Counted from the stretch's first letter, positions 49,942 to 59,219 are shown. The stretch: 64,000 nucleotides of DNA from Oscillospiraceae bacterium (GCA_902786285.1 CADABX010000001.1:1-64000); one strand, 5' to 3'. The notes: generated by a model from the letters alone, not told the origin. Numbers and translations are program-made.

Positions 49942-51732
49942 TTATTTCACGCTGATCGCGTCGATGATCGCATCGGACGATTTTTTATAGGTGATCGTCA
50001 CGCTGTCGCCGACGTTGAATATCACGACCGCTTCGTTGTCCGCCGCTGCAACACGGAAGTATTTTTTGCTGCCTTCCACCTGCAGGAAATAGACGGAGTC
50101 GCCGCCGATGACCGCCGTGCGGATATCGGTCAGTTTGCCGCTGATCGTCTTGCGGGTATCGGCCGCCGGTGTGTCGGGTGTTGCCGGATTGTTGGGATCG
50201 TTGTTGTCGGTTGCCTCCTTGATCTCGTCGATATCGACGTCGATCTTGATGTTGTTCTGGCGCAGCTTTTTGGCATACGCCTCCATGCATTCGGCAATCG
50301 TTTCGCCCGTGACCACGACCTGATAGTTCTGCACGTTGACCATCGCGTAGCGCTTGACCAGCGAAGATGTGTCCTTGAGCGACATAAAGTAGGTCGGCTG
50401 ACCGCTGATGTTCAAAAGGATTGGGAACGTGGCCTTGTAGCCGTAGTCCTGCACCACGCCCTCCGCCGAAGACGCCGCGGAATATTCCTTCGCGCCGGAG
50501 ACTTCATAGAAGTTGGCTTCCTTCGTGCGCATATTCACCAGCACAAAGCCGATGATCGCCTGGTCGCCGGACACGGAGGTGACGCCGGTATACATATACA
50601 CGTCGTCGTTCATCGCAAGGAAGTTGCTGCCTTCCGTTGCAACCTTCACGCCGTCCTGCACGATGATGGAGTTGATGAAGCCGCCGCCGTATTTACCGTG
50701 GTAGTTATACTGCTCGACCAGCAGGCTATTCGAATAGATCACGTCGATCCACTGCAGCGCCGCGTCGTTTTTGACTTCGTCCACGGAATACTCCGTGCAT
50801 TCGCCCGTGATCGCGTTGACCATCACCACACCCTTGACGTCGGTGCCGCCGAACAGACCGATCGTTTTGTCGACCACCGGGCACAGCCAGAACGGTTCGC
50901 CCGCTTCGTCGATTTCAAAGTGCGGCTCGTCAAACAGATAGGTCGGATATTGAAACCGCAGGTGGCGCATCAGATATTTGCTGAAATGCTCCTCGGTGGA
51001 ATAGCGGATATAGCCACCCTCCGGGAGCAGCACAAGGTCGGCCTTCTGTGTGACCATATCGACCACGATATAGCCCGGGAAGCCGGTGGAGGTGTTTTTG
51101 AACCATTTGAAGATATCGCCGTAGGCCAGCGTTGTCACGCGCACCGGGGCGTTTTTGTAGTTGATCTGGGTGAATTTGCCCGACAGCTCAAACTGCGAAA
51201 CCTTGTTGATCGAGCTCAGATCGCCCAGCGCACGGTTGGCCAGCGCCGCGGCAGCCGCGTCGTCGAGCACGGGGACACTTTGGAAATCCGCTTCGGCGAT
51301 ATCGCTGGCAAAGGTTTTGGATTCATCCACGTCGATGATCCGGCTGTAGGACCCGGCGCGGAACACCACCGAGGAAAACACAAAGCCGATACCGACCACA
51401 ACCGCGAGCAAAAGGATGACCGCGCAGGGAATCACCGCCTGTTTTTTAACATAAACGGTATATTCCGGCTTGGTGATGACGCCCGAAAGCAGCACCTGAA
51501 GCGCCACATAGATCGCCGCCACAACACCGAAAAACAGATACATCTGCGTGCTTTTGAAATTCATCGGCGGCAGCATGAAATAATAGGCGATGGCCGCACC
51601 GATCACAGTGCCGATGAGAGAAATGAGCGTTTTAAGCCCGGTCTTTTTCGGCGCAAGATACGCGTCTTTGCCGCTGCCCCTGCCTTTGCCGGACGAACCG
51701 CCCTGTGTGAAATCAACTTGAATGGGGTCCAT
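49942..51732 (-). CDS. Conserved-looking membrane protein, unknown
   Basis: This encodes 596 residues. A polar Gly/Ser/Lys-rich cytoplasmic start (1-30) is followed by membrane helices near 34-54, 62-83 and 99-122. A large outer region follows (about 123-545, with repeated beta-type segments and a possible lectin or sensor fold). An acidic Asn/Pro-rich linker near 495-525 (DNNDPNNPATPDTP) and a small OB-like domain at 525-596 complete it. I do not recognise a family. AGG upstream, a strong promoter (51786-51814) and a terminator show it is a single-gene unit. Confidence 0.75.
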   Translation of the reverse strand: MDPIQVDFTQGGSSGKGRGSGKDAYLAPKKTGLKTLISLIGTVIGAAIAYYFMLPPMNFKSTQMYLFFGVVAAIYVALQVLLSGVITKPEYTVYVKKQAVIPCAVILLLAVVVGIGFVFSSVVFRAGSYSRIIDVDESKTFASDIAEADFQSVPVLDDAAAAALANRALGDLSSINKVSQFELSGKFTQINYKNAPVRVTTLAYGDIFKWFKNTSTGFPGYIVVDMVTQKADLVLLPEGGYIRYSTEEHFSKYLMRHLRFQYPTYLFDEPHFEIDEAGEPFWLCPVVDKTIGLFGGTDVKGVVMVNAITGECTEYSVDEVKNDAALQWIDVIYSNSLLVEQYNYHGKYGGGFINSIIVQDGVKVATEGSNFLAMNDDVYMYTGVTSVSGDQAIIGFVLVNMRTKEANFYEVSGAKEYSAASSAEGVVQDYGYKATFPILLNISGQPTYFMSLKDTSSLVKRYAMVNVQNYQVVVTGETIAECMEAYAKKLRQNNIKIDVDIDEIKEATDNNDPNNPATPDTPAADTRKTISGKLTDIRTAVIGGDSVYFLQVEGSKKYFRVAAADNEAVVIFNVGDSVTITYKKSSDAIIDAISVK

Positions 51733-51785
51733 ACAGTCCTCGCTTTCCGCACACGTTCGTGTGCCCGTTCATTCTATTTTTCCCT

Positions 51786-51814
51786 ATTATACTAGAGCCA
51801 ATCTGAAAATGCAA
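51786..51814 (-). promoter_or_regulatory. Promoter of the 596-residue membrane protein gene
   Basis: On the minus strand TTGCAT (51809-51814), 17 bases and TATAAT (51786-51791) lie 54 bases before the ATG, just past the upstream gene's stop. Confidence 0.8.
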
Positions 51815-51824
51815 TGAAAATTTT

Positions 51825-52412
51825 CTAAATACCCTGCTGCTCGTCCAAGCTCAGATAGAATCCGCCGAGGAAGTCGTCCAAAAACGCGTCCGCCTCCGGC
51901 AGTTCCATCCGCGCGATATTTTGCCTGGTCGCCTCCAGCGCCTGGCGGAATTCGCTGTTGCCGGCCTGCTGCTCTTCAATACACTTGATCAGCGCGGCGA
52001 TCTTGTCGGCCGCTTTCACAATCTTCCAAAGCGCCTCGTCGCCGTCCTGCTTGAAAAACGCCGCGCGGTAGACGTCCTTGAGGTCGTCCGGCAGCATATT
52101 GAGCAGCCGTTCGCACGCCTCGGTCTCCACCTGCAAAAACGCTTCGTGCAGCACCTCGGAATGGTATTTGACCGGCGTCGGCATATCGCCTGTGATAATT
52201 TCGGGCATATCGTGATAAAGGCCCAGAAACGCGGCGCGTTCCGCGTTGACGCTGCCGCCGAAGCGGGCGTTTTTGATCAGCGCAATAGCGTGGGCGATCG
52301 CCGCCACGTCGGCGCTGTGTTCGCTCAGATTTTCCTGCCGCGTGTTGCGCATCAGCGCCCAGCGGTCGATATATTTCATCCGGGCAAACATGGAAAAGAA
52401 GTTATAGCTCAT
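51825..52412 (-). CDS. HD-domain 5'-deoxynucleotidase, YfbR type
   Basis: This 195-residue HD hydrolase closely resembles YfbR, which removes phosphate from deoxynucleoside monophosphates. Key residues are His32 (SEHSADVA), His67-Asp68 with Glu71 (YHDMPEIITGDMPTPVKY) and a later Asp near 134, all conserved. The start ATG 52412 has AAGGAG 6 bases upstream. A start at 52436 would lie inside the lipase gene. It overlaps no gene but follows the lipase stop by 10 bases. A nucleotide-pool role is likely. Confidence 0.88.
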   Translation of the reverse strand: MSYNFFSMFARMKYIDRWALMRNTRQENLSEHSADVAAIAHAIALIKNARFGGSVNAERAAFLGLYHDMPEIITGDMPTPVKYHSEVLHEAFLQVETEACERLLNMLPDDLKDVYRAAFFKQDGDEALWKIVKAADKIAALIKCIEEQQAGNSEFRQALEATRQNIARMELPEADAFLDDFLGGFYLSLDEQQGI

Positions 52413-52422
52413 ACCCTGCTCC

Positions 52423-53697
52423 TTATGCCAGCGCATTGACCATTTCCAGCAGCTTTTGCAAATACAGCAGGCCTTCCATGCGCGGCTTGAGAAAATCGCC
52501 GATCGGCCACATGTGTGTGGCGCGGACGGTCGGCAAAACGTTGTAGACGCCCTTTTGCGCTTTGGCCGCCGCGGCCGCCGACGGTGCTTCGTCCAGTTCG
52601 TTCACCGGTGCGCCGAAGGGTGCGCGCTGCGAGATCACGTTGGCGCAGCCGTCGTTGGCCTGCCACGCTTCGTCAAGCGGGGTACCGTCGGCCGCCACGG
52701 TGTTGGTGCGCGCAATGATCGGCACCAAAAGGCCGATGATCGGGTCGGACACCTCCGGATCCGCAATCAGATGGCCGTCGAGCTTGCTTTTCATCGTCGC
52801 GTCCTGCACCTCAGAGATATAGTAGACCGATTCCGCCGTGCCGATGATCTGATTCAGCTCTGCCGCGTGTTCGGGCTGCATGTCATAGATCGCCGTATCC
52901 GGCGCGGCAACGGTGCCGCTGGAGATGTCTGCCAGAAGGTCGGACACGCCGTCCACGGATTTGTTGATCAGCGCGCGCATCAGCGGCAAGATCAGCTTTT
53001 GCTCGGCAACCTGCTCTTTGATATAGCGCTGCGTATCGCGCACCGCCTGATGGTTGACAAACAGCGATGTGCCGTTATAGACCGCCGCAAGACCCACCAC
53101 CGCATGGATCCAGTCGCCGCGGCCGCCCTTAAACAGATCGGACAGGGTGCCGTCTGTGGTTGCCGCCTGTTCCGCCTGTGCGCCAAACGCCAGAAGCGAC
53201 GCGAGCAAAACGCAGTTGTTGCCGCCGAGAGAATGGCCGATGAGGTTGCATTTATGTTCGCTGTCCCAAACCTTAAGCAGCGCCTTGCCGGTGTAGTCTT
53301 CGCCGTAGCGGTCGTGGCCGCATGCGGCGCTGTGCGCTGCGCCGTAGTCCACACGGGTGCCCTTGAGCTTTGCATAGAGCTCGCAGGTGCGATCCCACAC
53401 GCTGCCCACCGGGTCGATCATGGGCGCCACGCAGGTGTAGCCCGCTTCGCGAAAGCCCCGGAGCGCGTCGCCGTTAAACATACCCCAATACTGCATACCC
53501 TTGTAGCCCTTGGCGTCCTCGTTCCAGCCCTGAAAGCCGTGCAGAAAGACGAAGGGATAGTTCGTTTTGTCGGCAGAGTGATCCGCGTCAAAATGCAGCG
53601 GCGCGCGCAGCGCCGAAAACGGGATCAGCAAAAGAAACACCGTCAGTACAAACGCGTTGAATTTACGGAAAAACCAGGTCAGATAATCGAAGCGCAT
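52423..53697 (-). CDS. Secreted lipase-like alpha/beta hydrolase (family I.5-like)
   Basis: This 424-residue exported or membrane-tethered lipase has a hydrophobic leader (about 14-30), FVFLHGFQGW near 49 (oxyanion region), GHDRYGEDY near 127 (like the HARFG loop of Geobacillus lipases) and the nucleophile Ser156 in GHSLGG. A Leu is there where that family usually has Gln in AHSQGG. A late HMWPIGDF near 393 may supply the catalytic His. Substrates are probably triglycerides or phospholipid esters. AAGGAG precedes the ATG. The promoter is at 53734-53762. Confidence 0.85.
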   Translation of the reverse strand: MRFDYLTWFFRKFNAFVLTVFLLLIPFSALRAPLHFDADHSADKTNYPFVFLHGFQGWNEDAKGYKGMQYWGMFNGDALRGFREAGYTCVAPMIDPVGSVWDRTCELYAKLKGTRVDYGAAHSAACGHDRYGEDYTGKALLKVWDSEHKCNLIGHSLGGNNCVLLASLLAFGAQAEQAATTDGTLSDLFKGGRGDWIHAVVGLAAVYNGTSLFVNHQAVRDTQRYIKEQVAEQKLILPLMRALINKSVDGVSDLLADISSGTVAAPDTAIYDMQPEHAAELNQIIGTAESVYYISEVQDATMKSKLDGHLIADPEVSDPIIGLLVPIIARTNTVAADGTPLDEAWQANDGCANVISQRAPFGAPVNELDEAPSAAAAAKAQKGVYNVLPTVRATHMWPIGDFLKPRMEGLLYLQKLLEMVNALA

Positions 53698-53733
53698 GGA
53701 GAAGGACTCCTTTCATCTTTCGGATTGTTTTTT

Positions 53734-53762
53734 ATTGTAACACAAAGAAGAAAAGAATGCAA
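53734..53762 (-). promoter_or_regulatory. Promoter of the lipase operon
   Basis: On the minus strand TTGCAT (53757-53762), 17 bases and TACAAT (53734-53739) lie 37 bases before the ATG. Confidence 0.75.
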
Positions 53763-53816
53763 GATAGCAAGAGAACAAGATGACAAGATTGCAGGAAGCA
53801 AACGGGCAAAAGAAAA

Positions 53817-53839
53817 AACGGATTCCTTTTGAACCCGTT
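53817..53839 (-). terminator. Terminator of the ABC half-transporter gene
   Basis: The 9-bp stem (53817-53825 with 53831-53839, one G-U pair) has a 5-base loop and T6 on the minus strand, 29 bases past the stop. Confidence 0.75.
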
Positions 53840-53868
53840 CTTTGTGCTGTCGACTGTTGACTGTCGCC

Positions 53869-55608
53869 TTATTCCATCCCCCGATACAGCCTGGCATATA
53901 CGCCGCCCTTTGCGAGCAATTCGTCGTGCGTGCCCTCCTCCTCGATGCCGTTTTCCGTCAGCACCAGAATGCGCGACGCGTTGCGGATGGTGGACAGCCG
54001 GTGTGCGATGGTAAAGGTGGTGCGGCCTTTGGACAGCGAACGCAGCGAGCGTTTGACAAGCTGTTCGCTCTCGTTGTCCAGCGCGCTGGTCGCTTCGTCC
54101 AGAATCAGCACCGGCGGATCCTTGAGGAACACGCGGGCAATGGAGATACGCTGCTTTTGGCCGCCGGAGAGCATCACACCGCGTTCGCCCACAAACGTAT
54201 CATACTGCTGCGGCAGCTTCATGATAAATTCGTCTGCACCGGCAAGCTCGGCCGCGTGGCGGATCTCCTCCATTGTGGCGCCGGGTTTGCCGTAGCGGAT
54301 ATTTTCCGCCACCGTGCCCGAAAACAGATAGACATCCTGTTCCACCACGCCGACCGCCCCGCGCAGCGACGCGAGATTGAGCGACTGGATATCCTTGCCG
54401 TCCAGCGTGATGACGCCCGACGACAGATCGTAAAAGCGGGAAATGAGGCTGCACATCGTCGTTTTGCCGCTGCCCGACGGGCCGACCACGGCGATGTTTT
54501 CGCCCGGCGCAACGGTCAGGTTCAGATGCTCGAGCACGTCGCCCTTTTCCTTGTCATAGCTGAACGTCACGTCGCGGAACACCACTTCGCCCCTGACCTC
54601 GCCAAGATCCTCCAACGCCCCGTCATAGCCCGGTTCGGGGTCGACCGTCATCACCTCGGCAAAGCGTTCGATGCCGGTCATGCCCTTTTCAAACTGCTCG
54701 GTAAACTCCACGATCCGCTTGATCGCGGCGATCAGCATGCCGACATAGAGGAAATAGGCCGTATAGTCGGCGGTGGTGATCTTCTTTTGCATCACAAACA
54801 CGCCGCCGATGAGCAGCATGACAACGTACATCAGCCCGTCAAACAGCCGCACCATCGCGTTGAGCCGCGCCATATAGCGGTAGGACGCTCTTTGCACGCC
54901 GGACAGCCGGGTGCTCTCTTCGTTGAACTGCGCGCTCTCCGCCGTTTCGCCGGAAAACGATTTGACCACCCGGATACCCAAAAGCGAGTTTTCCGTTTTG
55001 GCGTTGACTTCGCCGGCGATCTCGCGCCGTGCCTTGAACACCTTGCGCATCTTGCGGCGGAAATACATCGTGCCGAAGAACATAAACGGCAGCAGCACAA
55101 ACGCGGCCACTGTCAGCGGCAAATTGATCGTGCAAAGGAAGCCGAAGCTGACCGCGATCTTGATGCCGAAGATGAAAAACTCCTCCGGACAGTGGTGGGA
55201 AAACTCCGCAATGTCGAACAGATCCGTCGTGATCCGCGCCATCAACTGGCCGACCTTGGTGCTGTCGTAATAGCTGAACGGCACGCGCAAAAGATGAGCG
55301 AACATCGCCTCGCGCATATCCTTTTCGATCATAACGCCCATCGAGTGGCCGACATAGATCATATAGTAGCCGGCAAACACGTCGATGAGCTTGAGCGTGC
55401 CGTAGACCGCGGCCAGCGTCAGCACCAGCCGGATCGTCAGCCGCGAAAAATCGTCGATCGCCACCGCCGTGATCTGCCGCACGAGCATCGGCAGCACGAT
55501 CTCGTTAAGCGTGGTCAGCGCCGCGCAAAACAGATCGAGCACGACGATCCATTTGTGTTTTTTGAAATACGGCAAAAAGAAGCGCCGCAGCATACCCTTT
55601 CGTTCCAT
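53869..55608 (-). CDS. ABC exporter half-transporter (permease-ATPase fusion)
   Basis: This 579-residue half-transporter has an exporter-type membrane domain with six helices (about 1-310) followed by an ATPase domain: Walker A GPSGSGKTTM near 375, the Q-loop VVEQDVYLFSG near 418, signature LSGGQKQR near 474 and Walker B VLILDEATSALD near 493, all intact. It resembles MsbA, lipid and multidrug exporters, and may work as a homodimer since no partner is adjacent. AAAGGA precedes the ATG. An inverted repeat between it and the divergent hydrolase gene may control both. Confidence 0.92.
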   Translation of the reverse strand: MERKGMLRRFFLPYFKKHKWIVVLDLFCAALTTLNEIVLPMLVRQITAVAIDDFSRLTIRLVLTLAAVYGTLKLIDVFAGYYMIYVGHSMGVMIEKDMREAMFAHLLRVPFSYYDSTKVGQLMARITTDLFDIAEFSHHCPEEFFIFGIKIAVSFGFLCTINLPLTVAAFVLLPFMFFGTMYFRRKMRKVFKARREIAGEVNAKTENSLLGIRVVKSFSGETAESAQFNEESTRLSGVQRASYRYMARLNAMVRLFDGLMYVVMLLIGGVFVMQKKITTADYTAYFLYVGMLIAAIKRIVEFTEQFEKGMTGIERFAEVMTVDPEPGYDGALEDLGEVRGEVVFRDVTFSYDKEKGDVLEHLNLTVAPGENIAVVGPSGSGKTTMCSLISRFYDLSSGVITLDGKDIQSLNLASLRGAVGVVEQDVYLFSGTVAENIRYGKPGATMEEIRHAAELAGADEFIMKLPQQYDTFVGERGVMLSGGQKQRISIARVFLKDPPVLILDEATSALDNESEQLVKRSLRSLSKGRTTFTIAHRLSTIRNASRILVLTENGIEEEGTHDELLAKGGVYARLYRGME

Positions 55609-55642
55609 ATCCTCACGTCCTTTTCATATCAAAGGATATTAT

Positions 55643-55687
55643 AAGCGCTTTGCCCTAGGTTGTCAAACGGATTTTTGCAAAGCGCTT
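55643..55687. promoter_or_regulatory. 11-bp inverted repeat between divergent genes
   Basis: AAGCGCTTTGC (55643-55653) and GCAAAGCGCTT (55677-55687) are perfect inverted repeats 23 bases apart. The right arm overlaps the -35 box of the plus-strand hydrolase promoter. A dimeric repressor or activator site is likely; each arm contains the AGCGCT core. Confidence 0.6.
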
Positions 55688-55714
55688 GCATGTTGCGGCG
55701 GCTTTTGCTACAAT
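55686..55714 (+). promoter_or_regulatory. Promoter of the secreted hydrolase gene
   Basis: TTGCAT (55686-55691), 17 bases and TACAAT (55709-55714) lie 31 bases before the ATG. Confidence 0.7.
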
Positions 55715-55745
55715 AAAGACAGAAAGACAAAACGGAGGTTCCATT

Positions 55746-56687
55746 ATGAAACAACTGACCCGCTTTTTTGCCCTTGTGCTCGCGCTGACACTTGCGTTCT
55801 CGCTTTGTCTGCCCGCGTTCGCATTCGGCACCAACCGGCCCGACCCGGAAAAGCCGTTCAGCAACAGCGCCTTTTTCGATTACAAAGACTACCGTATCCA
55901 CTACCGCACCTTCCCGGCGGAAAACGCCAAAGATCAGATCTTCATGATCCACGGCTTTGCGCTGTCGTCCTATTGCTTTGTGGCACTTGCCGAAGAGCTG
56001 GTCAAGGCAGGCTACACCTGCGTGCTGGCTGACCTGCCCGATTTCGGCTATTCGTCGCGGGAGACCAAAGACACCGCAAAACTTCCGCGTGAAGAACTGA
56101 TGCATGCCCTCATGCTGCACCTGAGCGACAAACCGTGGTTTGTGGCCGGGCACTCGATGGGCGGCTATGTGGCGCTCGGCGTGGCGCAAAGCTATCCCGG
56201 TTCTGTCAAAAATCTGCTGCTTTACGGCACCAACGGCAACGACGGCGCCGCCGGCGCACCGGCAAAGCTGATGGCAAACGACACATTTGTGTCCACGGTC
56301 GGCCCGCTGATGGAGCTGATGGGCAAATCAAAACCTTTGGTACGGCTGCTGTATATCGTCGCGTGCAACTCATTTTCCTTTGCGATGCACTATGACGTCA
56401 GCAAGATCACCGATCCGTATTATATCAAAGGCACCGGCGCAGGCGCCATCCGCAACTTTTCGATGCTGCCGCCGACCGATTACGCTGTGGTAAAAACCAT
56501 GCCGCCGATCCTGTTTCTCAACGGCGACAAGGATTTTGTTATCACCGACAGCACGCGGAAAAATTTGCGTGCCGCTCTCCCGGACGGCAGCGTGGACTAT
56601 GTGGTCAAGGGCGCGGGGCACATGGTGATTGAAACCCACGCCGCCGAAGCCGCCCAGGTGACGGTGGACTTCCTTGCCGGCAAATAA
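55746..56687 (+). CDS. Secreted alpha/beta hydrolase
   Basis: This 313-residue exported serine hydrolase has a signal peptide (1-27, ending AFA-FG). The fold signs are MIHGFALSS near 67 (oxyanion hole), nucleophile Ser137 in GHSMGG, NGDKDFVI near 270 with the catalytic Asp and GAGHMV near 296 with the His, so the triad is complete. The substrate is unknown. GGAGG precedes the ATG. It is divergent from the ABC exporter and may be co-regulated through the repeat at 55643-55687. Confidence 0.9.
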   Translation: MKQLTRFFALVLALTLAFSLCLPAFAFGTNRPDPEKPFSNSAFFDYKDYRIHYRTFPAENAKDQIFMIHGFALSSYCFVALAEELVKAGYTCVLADLPDFGYSSRETKDTAKLPREELMHALMLHLSDKPWFVAGHSMGGYVALGVAQSYPGSVKNLLLYGTNGNDGAAGAPAKLMANDTFVSTVGPLMELMGKSKPLVRLLYIVACNSFSFAMHYDVSKITDPYYIKGTGAGAIRNFSMLPPTDYAVVKTMPPILFLNGDKDFVITDSTRKNLRAALPDGSVDYVVKGAGHMVIETHAAEAAQVTVDFLAGK

Positions 56688-56689
56688 AA

Positions 56690-56719
56690 AGATCCGCGCA
56701 GCAAAAGCTGTGCAGATCT
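56690..56719 (-). terminator. Terminator of the aconitase X operon
   Basis: A 13-base stem with two mismatches (56690-56702 with 56707-56719), with an AAAA loop and TTTTTATTT on the minus strand, lies about 27 bases past the stop. Confidence 0.7.
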
Positions 56720-56745
56720 CATACAGTCTGATGGAAAGCAGTCGG

Positions 56746-57195
56746 TTACGGCTGCTTTTTTTCAACGGTCACGGTGCCGTCTTCCGTGATCGTGATCCGG
56801 TCGCCGTCCGCCACATAGTCGAGAAATTCGTCGCCGAGGCGGTCGATCGTGGGCATTTTCGCGTTATCGGCCCACACATCCGCCAGCACCGCGCCCGCGG
56901 CGGCCAAAGAGTCGATCTCTTTGGAAAACAGCAGACACGCCGGCGCTTTGCCGCTTTTGACAGCGGAATACAAAAACATGCCGCCCGTGGTGGAGCCGAT
57001 GGTTTGGGGCAAACACAGCGCCTTGCCCTGCAGCAGCTTTTTATATAGATCCGGGTTGCTCTGATCCACGCATTTGGTCTTGGGCTGGATAAACATCATC
57101 TGCATACTGGCGAGCGTGTTGAAGCCCTGATGCGTGACCACCGCTTCGGCGGACAGCGCGCCCTTTGCGATCACACGGCCTTTGAATGTCTTCAT
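56746..57195 (-). CDS. Aconitase X swivel domain protein (DUF126)
   Basis: This 149-residue protein is the small subunit of a two-part aconitase X, matching the swivelling domain that closes on the catalytic subunit. It opens KTFKGRVIAKGALSAEAVV and has CLPQTIGSTTGG near 61-72 (the conserved Gly/Ser loop) and a C-terminal DYVADGDRITI. The catalytic subunit gene ends one base upstream of its ribosome site region, so the two are translated together. The partner defines the substrate. Confidence 0.9.
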   Translation of the reverse strand: MKTFKGRVIAKGALSAEAVVTHQGFNTLASMQMMFIQPKTKCVDQSNPDLYKKLLQGKALCLPQTIGSTTGGMFLYSAVKSGKAPACLLFSKEIDSLAAAGAVLADVWADNAKMPTIDRLGDEFLDYVADGDRITITEDGTVTVEKKQP

Positions 57196-57196
57196 C

Positions 57197-58468
57197 TTAT
57201 TTGCCCTCCTTTGTGATGATGCTGAGGATCTCGTCGTTGGAATAGAACCGCGCCGTGGTGTAGGTGCGCAGCTTGTTGGACGAGGTGATCACCGGCTGTC
57301 CCTGCCAGAGCGGATTGTCCATAAACATCAGCGGACAGATATAGCTGACGATGACGCCGGTCTTTTTGAGCCGCGCGGCATAGGGCGTGCGCTGGAATTC
57401 CTTGATCACGCCCGTGGACGTGGTAAACACCGTCGGGATCAAAACCTGTTCGTTGCCGGCCGCTTTAAGCGCGGCTTCAATTTTGTCGGTCCAGTCCTTG
57501 AGTTGTTCGAGCGTCATATGCGGACAGCCGAGGAAACACAGTTTCGGCGTGGCGTCCTTGTTTTTCCAAATGCACGGATAGCCGTTTTTCACGCGTTCCA
57601 GCTCCGCGTCGTCGATCACGTAAGTCTTCGCGTTCTCTTTGATCAGCGTTTCGCCCTGCGCCTTTGCCTCCGGCGTCAGATTGTCGATATGATACAAGCC
57701 CACCGCGCCGTTGGACGCTGTGGCGGCGCCGAAGTCCTTGAGATAGGTTTTCGCCTTATCGGTCAGTTCGGTGCCGAGCCAGCGGTCGAGGCCCTTGACA
57801 TAGGGCACGTCCTCCATCACGCGCATGCCGATAGCCGAGCCGAGGATCTGCGCGTCGGGGCACTTTGTCGTTTTCAGCTCCACAATCCAGTCCGCTTTGC
57901 GTCCCTCGTCGGTCAACAGCCCGAAATACGGCACAAAGCCCGCAATGGACCCGAACAGCTCGATGATGCCCGAATTGCGATTGCAGCGCGCGCCGAGCAC
58001 GGAGTTGGCATAGACCACCGCCGACGATTCCGCCCACGACAGCACATCGCCCTCCTTCGGCGTGTTGCCGATTTCGTCGAGATAGCAGGTGCAGGTATAG
58101 CTGTCCTCCCCGAGGATGCCGAGCTGCTGCAATTGCTTTTCATAGCGGCTCTGCTTGCCGAACACGAATTTTGCCACGGCTTTTTGCACAAGCGACTGCG
58201 GCACGTTTTTGTCATACGGCCGCGGATCGCAGGTAAATTTCTGTCCGGACAGGCAGCCGTCGTCGATCAGTTTCTGATACAGGTCAAACACCGGGCCGAG
58301 AAACGTCAGCCCGAACGAAAGCACCAGATGGCCGTAGTCACCCGTGACGGGCACCATCTTTTCGGCGCCGAACACTTCGCCGTACTGCACGAGTGTGCGC
58401 ATGACCTTTGCCATCGTGTCGCCCTTTGCGCCGTTCAGCAGTTCCTGCTGCTGTTTTGTCAGTTCCAT
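57197..58468 (-). CDS. Aconitase X catalytic subunit (DUF521)
   Basis: This 423-residue hydro-lyase subunit belongs to the aconitase X family. Known activities are cis-3-hydroxyproline dehydratase (bacterial) and phosphomevalonate dehydratase (archaeal). Family traits include MAKVMRTLVQYGEVFGAEKMVPV near 19, GARCNRNSG near 160, SAIGMRV near 210 and FLGCPHMTLEQL near 310, with several Cys for a cluster. Separate large and small subunits are the archaeal-type layout; many bacterial enzymes are fused. GGAGG precedes the ATG, 13 bases after nadE. The substrate is unresolved. Confidence 0.9.
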   Translation of the reverse strand: MELTKQQQELLNGAKGDTMAKVMRTLVQYGEVFGAEKMVPVTGDYGHLVLSFGLTFLGPVFDLYQKLIDDGCLSGQKFTCDPRPYDKNVPQSLVQKAVAKFVFGKQSRYEKQLQQLGILGEDSYTCTCYLDEIGNTPKEGDVLSWAESSAVVYANSVLGARCNRNSGIIELFGSIAGFVPYFGLLTDEGRKADWIVELKTTKCPDAQILGSAIGMRVMEDVPYVKGLDRWLGTELTDKAKTYLKDFGAATASNGAVGLYHIDNLTPEAKAQGETLIKENAKTYVIDDAELERVKNGYPCIWKNKDATPKLCFLGCPHMTLEQLKDWTDKIEAALKAAGNEQVLIPTVFTTSTGVIKEFQRTPYAARLKKTGVIVSYICPLMFMDNPLWQGQPVITSSNKLRTYTTARFYSNDEILSIITKEGK

Positions 58469-58481
58469 AAAAAGTCCTCCC

Positions 58482-59219
58482 TTACGCTTTGATGTCTCCG
58501 TTATATTCGAACACCGGCATGAGCTGCAGCTTAAAGAGATTGAGCCTGTGCAGCCGGTCGATCTTCGCCCTGGCTTCTTCGTCGTCGATCACGCCCTCGC
58601 GGATATAGCGGTCGAGCGCGGCGTAGGTAAAGCCGAGGTTTTCTTCGTCCGTTTTGCCCGAAAGGCCGTCGATCGGCACTTTATCCACAAGGAAAGAAGG
58701 CAGCCCCAAAAGGCGGCCGATCGCTTTGACCTCGGTCACCGTCAGGCGCGACAGCGGGCTGAAATCGCCGGCGGCGTCGCCGTAGCGCGTGGAATAGCCC
58801 ACCCAGTCCTCCGACAGATTGCAGGTGTTCACCACCCGGCCGTTGTGGCTTTGCGCAACGGCATAGAGCGTTGCCATGCGGATGCGCGCCGGCAGGTTGG
58901 TGGTGCTCTGCTTCGACAGCTCGAACGGGATCGCGTTCGTCACACCGTCCACCGCGTCTTTAATATTGACAACATAGCGCCGGATCTCAAGGTGGTCGAC
59001 CAAAGCCAGCGCACAGTCGATGTCCGCCTGCTCGCCGCAGGGCATGAGCACCCCGATCACACGCTCTTTGCCCAGCGCCTCCACACACAGCGCCGCAGCC
59101 ACGGAGCTGTCTTTGCCGCCGGAGATGCCCACAACGGCGTTGCAGCCCTTGCCGTTTTCTTCAAAAAACTGCCGGATCCACAGGACGCACGCGTCCTTGA
59201 CAGCGTTTACATCAAACAT
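58482..59219 (-). CDS. nadE: Ammonia-dependent NAD+ synthetase
   Basis: This 245-residue enzyme amidates nicotinate adenine dinucleotide to NAD+. The PP-loop SGGKDSS is at residues 33-39, STTNLPARIRMATLYAVAQ near 124 and GDFSPLSRLTVTEV near 168, and DGLSGKTDEENLGFTY near 202, all typical. There is no glutaminase domain, so free ammonia is used. The ATG at 59219 has AAAGG 9 bases upstream. It heads the unit with aconitase X and faces a divergent small operon. Confidence 0.93.
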   Translation of the reverse strand: MFDVNAVKDACVLWIRQFFEENGKGCNAVVGISGGKDSSVAAALCVEALGKERVIGVLMPCGEQADIDCALALVDHLEIRRYVVNIKDAVDGVTNAIPFELSKQSTTNLPARIRMATLYAVAQSHNGRVVNTCNLSEDWVGYSTRYGDAAGDFSPLSRLTVTEVKAIGRLLGLPSFLVDKVPIDGLSGKTDEENLGFTYAALDRYIREGVIDDEEARAKIDRLHRLNLFKLQLMPVFEYNGDIKA

